A stretch of 64,000 nucleotides of DNA, from the NCBI GenBank assembly GCA_028826165.1, contig JAPDFW010000098.1:96001-160000 (forward strand). The letters run 5' to 3'. Positions 57,580 to 64,000 of the stretch are shown here, one piece after another. The notes under the pieces were generated by a model, which was given only the letters and a program-made list of their open reading frames with translations, made no database searches and was not told the origin of the DNA. How positions within the stretch are numbered: the first letter of the stretch is position 1; the number at the start of each line of letters is the position of its first letter. The position numbers and the translations under genes were made by a program. Origin of the DNA: Anaeramoeba ignava (lineage: Eukaryota > Metamonada > Anaeramoebidae).

Positions 57580-57692
57580 TTTTGAAAAGAAAAAAAATGA
57601 AAAAAATGAAAAAAATAAAAAAAAGAACAAAAAAATTTTTTTTCATTTTTCATTTTATTTTTCAATTTAATTTTAATTTTAATTTTTAAAAA

Positions 57693-59481
57693 ATGAGTTT
57701 TAAAGATTTTGAACAAACAAATCAACAAGAACAAAATCAACAATCACAAACAGATATAATTTACAATCAAATTTTTACTAATTTAGAAAAAATTGGGAAG
57801 AATAATAAAACACTTGATGAATTTGTTAAGAAAATTGGGACACCAAAAGATACAGAAACACATCGTTCAAGAATTATGCAACTTTCACAACAAACAGCAG
57901 ATATTATTAAACAAACATCAAAGATGATCAAACAAGCATCTTCTCAATCAAATCAAAAAGTAAAAAATTTATTTCAATTAAATTTATTTCAATTAAATTT
58001 ATTTCAATTAAATTTATTTCATTTAAATTTATTTCAATTAAATTTATTTCATTTAAATTTATTTCATTTAAATTTATTCAATTAAATTTATTTCATTTAA
58101 ATTTATTCAATTAAATTTATTCATTTAAATTTATTTTAATTAAATTTATTTTAATTAAATTTATTTCAATTAAATTTATTTTAATTAAATTTATTTCATT
58201 TAAATTTATTTAAATTAAATTTATTTCATTTAAATTTATTTCAATTAAATTTATTTCAATTAAATTTATTTCAATTAAATTTATTTCTATTAAATTTATT
58301 TCAATTAAATTTATTTCATTTAAATTTATTTCATTTAAATTTATTTCAATTAAATTTATTTCAATTAAATTTATTTCTATTAAATTTATTTCAATTAAAT
58401 TTATTTCAATTAAATTTATTTTAATTAAATTTATTTCAATTAAATTTATTTCAATTAAATTTATTTCAATTAAATTTATTTCTATTAAATTTATTTCAAT
58501 TAAATTTATTTCAATTAAATTTATTTCTATTAAATTTATTTCAATTAAATTTATTTCAATTAAATTTATTTCATTTAAATTTATTTTAATTAAATTTATT
58601 TCAATTAAATTTATTAAATTAAATTTATTCAATTAAATTTATTTCATTAAATTTATTTCTATTAAATTTATTTCATTTAAATTTATTCAATTAAATTTAT
58701 TTCCAATTAAATTTATTTCAATTAAATTTATTTCAATTAAATTAAAATTTAGGATGATTTTCGTTTAGAAAAAATTATGAAAGATTTTCAATTAATTTTC
58801 GAAACATTTAAAAAAGTTGAAAAAAATTCTAAACTTGCACAAATGAAATATGAACCAAAACAAAATTCTCAACAAAAACCAAAAAACATATTTAAGTAAA
58901 ATTTATCAATTCTTTGCAAGTTTCCAACAAAAAAAGAAAAAGAAAAAGAAAAAAACGTTTTCTTTGAATTCAAAATCAAAATCAAAATCAAAATTAAAAT
59001 TAAAATTAAAATCAAAATTAAAAATTAAAATTAAAATTCATTTATAAAATTAAAATCAAAATTCATTTATAAAATTAAAATCAAAATTAGTGATAATGTA
59101 GAAGAAGATGAAACTTCAAAATTAATAAATGATCAAAGAAGAGAAGAATTAAGACAACAACAAATGTTCACTGAAGAAGTACAATTTCATAATGAAATTA
59201 TCAAAGAAAGAGATGAACAAATCCAAGAAATTGAACAAACAATTAATGAAGTAAATGAAATGTTTATGGATTTAGCAAAAACAGTTCAAGTTCAAGGAAT
59301 CCAAATCATAACAATTGATGAAAACATTGATAAAACTGAAATGAATACAGAAGAAGCCGTTGAGGAATTGCATAAAGCAAGTAGATTTCAACAAGCTGCT
59401 CGTAAAAAATCTTGTTGGTTACTTTGTTGCATTGTTGTTGCTGCAATTATTATTGCTGTTGTTTTGGGTGTTAAGCTTTAA
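57693..59481 (+). CDS. Syntaxin, Qa-SNARE of the endosomal (syntaxin 7/Pep12) type
   Basis: Three exons (57693-57959, 58753-58895, 59091-59481) total 801 nt, giving 266 aa. The N-terminal Habc helices include IYNQIFTNLEKIGKNNKTLDEFV and SRIMQLSQQTADIIKQTSKMIKQ, continued in exon 2 (LEKIMKDFQLIFETFKKVEK). The SNARE motif spans ~167-230 (ERDEQIQEIEQTINEVNEMF, LAKTVQVQGIQIITIDENID), with the zero-layer Gln in VQVQG. A C-terminal anchor (CWLLCCIVVAAIIIAVVLGV) leaves almost no luminal tail. The pattern of short N-terminus and early FTNLEKIGKNN fits syntaxin 7/12/Pep12, which mediates fusion at endosomes. The subtype is inferred. Confidence 0.9.
57960..58752 (+). repeat. 15-bp repeat filling intron 1 of the syntaxin gene
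   Basis: About 50 copies of ATTTCAATTAAATTT with one-letter variants (cattta, tattaa) lie between GTAAAA and ATTTAG. The minus-strand EINLIEINL frame is an artefact of the 15-bp period. Confidence 0.93.
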
Positions 59482-59679
59482 ATCATCCAAAAAAAAAAAA
59501 AACAAAAAAACAAAAAAACAAAAAAAACAAAAAACAAAAAACAAAAACAAAAAACAAAATATTTTCAAAAATCTTTTTAATTTTTCTTTTTAATTTTTAG
59601 AAGAAAAAAGTAAAAAGCAAAAAAATTTTTTTTGTTCCACTTTTTTTGTTCCAATTTTTTTTATTCTTTTTTTTATTCT

Positions 59680-62600
59680 TTAATTTGAAATGGGAATAAG
59701 TTCTAAACCATGTCCAATAACAAGAACAAAAGAATTATCAGAATTAACAACCAAATTATTAATAGAAGGAATATCAACGAACTTTGTTTGATCTGAAAAA
59801 TTCAATTTCAATTCTTTATCAAAATCAATAAACCATTGATTCAATCTCTTTTAAAAATAAATATTTTTTAATTTTTTAATTTTTGTATTTTTATTATTTT
59901 TTAAATTGTTTTTTAATTACCATATCGTTTCCTGAACTAAAAATTCTATCATTAATAACTTGAATACCTCTTATTCCTGCTGAATGAACATTCCAAATCA
60001 CTTGAGAATCAATTAATTCAACACTTTTTCCATCAATTATGCTAATTAGATCCACACAAATACTTTGGTCATCTCCTCCAGAAACAAGAATTCTATAATT
60101 TTGGGAAAATCTAAATTGACTCAAAAAATTCTTGTTTGAAAAATTTGCCACACTGACACAATTTGCACCACAAGAATGTCTTTTCCGCTGGATTTGGATT
60201 GGTTGAATATGAAGATGATTTTCGCAATTCCAACAAATAACAGATCCATCTGTTGAGGAAGTCCAAATAATGGGAATTTTTCTTTGATCCAAATTTTGGT
60301 TGGAGTTAATTAATGTTTGGGTGATTGATAAAATTGGTCCAAAATGATAATCTTTTAAAACCTCAACCAAAGAAAACGATTTCTTTTTACGATCAAATAT
60401 AAATGTTTTGATTGAGGAATCCGAATATCCAGCAACAATAAAATATTGATTCGAAGAAACAGCATTTTCAGAATTATTGGTGTTGGCATTAGTAATTGAT
60501 TTATGCTTGAAAACTGCCAATCCATTGATGCGATTTCGATAGTCATTTACATCCTTATCAAAACTAACTAAAGTACTTAAAGGTTGAACAAACAATTCCA
60601 ATCTGTTCATATTTGTAGTTAATAGCACTTCCCAGCAAATTATCTTATCTAATCCACCTGCTGAGAAGAGAAGCCAACAATCCTCCTCTTCGTTGCTGAT
60701 TAAAGCAAATGTTTTTATTGAACTGGAATGATCCTCAAGTGTTTGAATGCAAGTGAGTTTATTGGTTTCCTTCTCAAATTTCCATATTTTGATTGTTTTG
60801 ACTAAAGATCCTGTACAGAAAAATATTGTGTTTTGCAAAGTATATTCGATTTGTTTTCTTTCCAAATCACTTCTTGCATTTTCAAACAGTTTTTTCCTTT
60901 TCCAATTAGGAACTGTGAGGAAAATTGATCCAAAACATTCCTCTTCATGAAAAGAAGTTCCCAATGATCTATACATAAAAGGATAACGATATAAAACTTG
61001 GATGTTTCCTCTGCTTGAGAAGGTAAGCGTCATTTGGGACAAATCGGGTGTTGCTTTATAATCCATTGGGCGAAAACCGCCTCCATAATAACATCTGAAA
61101 ATCTCAGTGTTTTGCGACAAATCCCAAACAACAACATCATCCTGAAGAAGTGCAACAATGATTTGTTGCTCTTGATTTGGTGACACAAACATCCCAACTA
61201 ATCTCTCAAGACTCTCGGGCATTTTTGCCACTGAGAGTCTGACAAAATCATATCCTATTTTATTTCCGTTGGATTTTTGTTCTTGGTTCTTTTGGATTTC
61301 ATATTTCCCAATTTTCCCATCGCTTCCTAAAGAATAATAATACTTCCCAAATCTGCGGATTTTATTAATAACACTTCTTCCATGTGTTCTTATTGAAAAT
61401 TGATCCGAATTTTCGAATTCTGCAATTCCTATTCCAAAACAAAAAACTGCTCCTCTTGCATCTCCGCAGATGAAAAAATTACCATCTTCTGACATTATTG
61501 CTGAAAATATCATTTTCTTTGAGTTGATTTGGAATGTTTTCCACAATTCCACTTTTTTTTCTTTTGCTTCTTTTAAAATTTCCTTAACATTCCAAAAATA
61601 AATTTCTCCATCAAATGTTGTTATCACAACAATTTCTTCTTGAAGCCAAAACACTTTCCATGCCTTATTAACTTGCCATTGATAAATAAATTTGTGATCT
61701 TTTATTGAGACAATCAAAGCATTATCATTAAAATCAAGTGCAACTGCATATTCTTTACTTGGTGAAGTTTGAATTTGTCGAATTCCATTTTTTTCGCCTT
61801 CATTTTTGTGGATATGATTGAATATTCCTGTTGTATAATCAAGGAAATAAATATTTCCTTCTGATGTTCCAAAAACTACTGAATCAAGTGAAATTAATTT
61901 GATTGATCTTAAATTATCATAAAAAGCTTTCTGAACGATTTTTGTAATCAAATTATCAACATCCATATTATTTCCATTTTCTTCAATTTTTTCATTTTCA
62001 TTTTCTTTTAATTTCTTTTTCTTTTTCATTCTCTTTTTCTTTGGTTTTTCTTTTACTTCAATTTCTTTGACAGTTTTATAATTTGGAATTTGAAATGAAG
62101 ATAATTTCAATGATTTATTTTCCAAAAGAGACCATAATTTAATTGAGCCATCTTGTCCACCAGAAGCAAGTTCAGTTTCATCATAATTTACATCAATACA
62201 CCAAATATTTTTTCCTGCATGACCTCGAAATATTTTCTGTTGTTTTCCTTGGAAATCCCAAACTATACAAGTTGAATCTTCACCACAAGAAACAACAGAA
62301 TCATGTAAAGTTTTACAATCCCAAATACGTGAATAATGACCATAAGCTTGAAATATCATTTTATATTGATTTTGAACAATATTTTGATTTTCAATTTCGA
62401 TTTCATTTTGAATTTCAATTTGATTTTCAATTTTATTTTCAATTTTATTTTCATTTTCAATTTTATTTTGATTTTCAATTTGATTTTCAATTTTATTTTC
62501 AATTTGAATTTCATTTTCAATTTGATTTTCAATTTGATTTTGATTTTCATTTTGATTTTGATTTTCATTTTGAATTTCAATTTTATTTTGATTTTCAATT

Positions 62601-63605
62601 TGATTTTCATTTTCAATTTGATTTTGATTTTCAATTTCGATTTCATTTTGAATTTCAATTTGATTTTCAATTTCAATTTTATTTTGATTTTCAATTTGAT
62701 TTTCAATTTGATTTTGATTTTCAATTTCGATTTCATTTTCATTTTGATTTTCAATTTGATTTTGATTTTCATTTTGATTTGAATTAAAATCAAAAAGGAA
62801 ATGTTTAACTGTTCTATTTTGATGTTCTATCATCTGAAACTGAGCTTAATGAATTACCATTTTTTGACCAAGATAATTTAAAAATACTTCCATCATGTTC
62901 TGTTATTCTGAATAATTCTTTTATAATTTGAATTTGATTTTGATTTTGAATTTGAATTTGATTTTGAATTTGATATTGAATTTGATATTGAATTTGATTT
63001 TGATTTTGATTTTGATTTTCATTTTCATTTTCAATTTGAATTTGATTTTGATTTTCATTTTGATTCTGATATCCTTTGAATACTTCCTCTAAAAATCCAA
63101 TTTTCCAAATAATAATATGTCCAAATACTGTTCCAGAAGCAACAAATAAATCATCAAAATTTCCATTTTGAAAAAACGCTAAAGAATAAAGTAAACAATT
63201 CTCAGTTCCCTTAAGACTTATAATAAGCTTCTCGCAAGAAAAATCCCAGAGCTCAATATAATTATGAGAAAATCCAAACGCAACTAGAGAATCAACTTGA
63301 TTTAAAGAAATTATATCTAGTATCCAATCAGTACACATTTCATATTTGGAAATAACTTTAAACGAACCATCTTTAATATTGAATCCCACATAAAAAGCTT
63401 TTCTTTGACCAAACACAAAAATGTTACTGTCTTTATTTCCAAGTTTTATTCCATGAATTCTTAGATTTGTTGTGAGCTTAATTCTGCATATTTCATTTGA
63501 TGTTTTTGTATTAAATGCAATTAAATAAGGTCCAGAGCCACAGAAAATTAAATCCGGATTCACAATAGAATATCTTAATGCTGTAATATGTCCAATAAAA
63601 GCCAT
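59680..63605 (-). CDS. WDR6 homologue, tRNA 2'-O-methyltransferase partner (one frame break)
   Basis: ATG at 63605 (MAFIGHITALRYSI); exons 59921-63605 and 59680-59847 (intron GTAATT..AAAAG) join in phase as SSGNDM/RLNQWFIDF. The product has ~1290 residues with many WD repeats: GHITALRY, EHDGSIFKLSWSKNGNSLSSVSDDRT, GHYSRIWDC, GEDSTCIVWDFQGKQQKIFRGHAGKNIWCIDV, ASGGQDGSIKLWSL. The order and the SDDRT and GHAGK phrases match WDR6/Rtt10, which guides FTSJ1/Trm7 methylation of position 34 in tRNA anticodons. Two Gln/Asn/Ile-rich inserts interrupt the first propeller (~62360-62790 and ~62930-63070). At ~62820-62832 the frame breaks after SDDRT, where 13 extra bases duplicate tagaaca. Confidence 0.82.
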
Positions 63606-63714
63606 TGAAAAAAAACGAAAGAATTTCTTCAAGAAAAAAAATGATTTTTTTTTTAAAATTTTTTTTTTTCAATTTTTTTTTTCATTTTTTTCTTTCAAAA
63701 AAAAATAATTTATC
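63606..63714. promoter_or_regulatory. Shared divergent promoter region of WDR6 and WDR4-like genes
   Basis: Only 109 bp separate the two start codons. The interval is T/A homopolymer with the cattttttTCTTTCAAAAA leader found before many starts in this window. No TATA box can be singled out in such composition. Confidence 0.45.
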
Positions 63715-64000
63715 ATGAATTTATCAATTAATTCGTTAGCATTTAACGAAAATAAATCTTGGGTCAGTTTTTCAGTTGGAAAAATTGCTTTAATTATTGA
63801 TATTAATCAAAAAAGTTTGGTGACAAAAATTGAACATCCAGATTCAGTTTCCACAATGGCTTTTAATAAAACGGGAACGTGGTTTGTTTCCGGATGTGAA
63901 GATAAGAAAGTTTATTTGTGGAAGTGCGAAGATTGGAAGCTTTACGAAATGAGGTTTGAAAAGAAGAAGAAATTTCCATTTAATTTCCGAAATTTCTTAA
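63715..64000 (+). CDS. WD40 protein, WDR4/Trm82-like, 3' part outside window
   Basis: ATG at 63715 opens a frame that runs off the right end (95 codons): MNLSINSLAFNENKSW, then SVGKIALIIDINQKSLV, HPDSVSTMAFNKTGTWFVSG, CEDKKVYLWKCEDWKLYEMR and a basic KKKKF. Position and spacing of the second blade resemble WDR4 ([20 protein letters not shown] from memory), the non-catalytic subunit of the tRNA m7G46 methyltransferase with METTL1. The head-to-head pairing with WDR6 supports a tRNA role. Only two blades are visible, so another WD40 family is possible. Confidence 0.5.
   Translation, partial: MNLSINSLAFNENKSWVSFSVGKIALIIDINQKSLVTKIEHPDSVSTMAFNKTGTWFVSGCEDKKVYLWKCEDWKLYEMRFEKKKKFPFNFRNFL

Noticed and set aside
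58210-58632. Minus-strand EINLIEINL frame of 140 codons
   Set aside because: Produced by the 15-bp repeat in the syntaxin intron.
1-64000. CRISPR array among the many regular repeats
   Set aside because: Repeats are contiguous or AT-rich satellites without unique spacers, and the genome is eukaryotic.
1-64000. tRNA or rRNA genes
   Set aside because: No cloverleaf-compatible or conserved rRNA stretch was recognised in the AT-rich intergenic DNA; a covariance-model scan would be decisive.

Overview
The window is a nuclear genomic segment of an extremely AT-rich eukaryote. Genes carry short GT..AG spliceosomal introns (usually 59-120 bp), TAA, TGA and TAG all end genes (standard code), and proteins are full of Asn, Lys, Glu, Ile and Gln runs. 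The gene content (a Rac GTPase, large RCC1-BTB and BTB-TLDc proteins, PH/SH3 scaffolds, SNAREs, Rab32-like, NPC1-like, STRA6-like) points to a free-living amoeboid protist. Anaeramoeba or a relative is my best guess, but that is inference from protein style and not shown by the sequence.

Layout. 0-7 kb: a minus-strand PH/SH3 multidomain scaffold running off the left end, with a 1.6 kb hexapeptide-coding repeat. 7-12 kb: a ten-exon gamma-secretase-activating-protein (GSAP/pigeon) homologue whose first intron is about 1.4 kb of hexanucleotide repeat. 12.3-15.4 kb: a folate-receptor-like membrane protein and SEC13. 15.5-23.3 kb: three AT-rich satellite fields with a unit near 145 bp, surrounding a BTB-coiled-coil-TLDc gene and a Rac1 orthologue. 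23.3-32.6 kb: a beta-propeller surface protein followed by an Ig-like ectodomain/STRA6-like polytopic membrane protein, with seven single-base frame breaks. 32.7-44.7 kb: four RCC1-BTB copies (one a pseudogene) interrupted on the other strand by a multi-TM/longin/SNARE/SPRY gene and a small membrane protein gene. 44.9-54.9 kb: a Rab32-like GTPase, an RFWD3-like E3 ligase, a single-pass NPC1-N-domain protein and ATG7, with two arrays sharing an ATCGGAT core. 55-64 kb: a frameshifted RCC1-BTB copy, a Qa-SNARE (syntaxin), a WDR6 homologue and the start of a WDR4-like gene.

Several genes act in membrane traffic and lysosome or autophagy biology: SEC13 (COPII), syntaxin, the longin-SNARE-SPRY protein, Rab32-like, NPC1-N-like and ATG7. 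WDR6 and the WDR4-like gene are divergent neighbours and both belong to families that partner tRNA methyltransferases.

Gene models with introns were assembled by hand from frame continuity and GT..AG sites. Where joined exon lengths come to a multiple of three and homology runs across the junction I call them confidently. Single-base frame breaks cannot be separated from homopolymer sequencing errors without reads.
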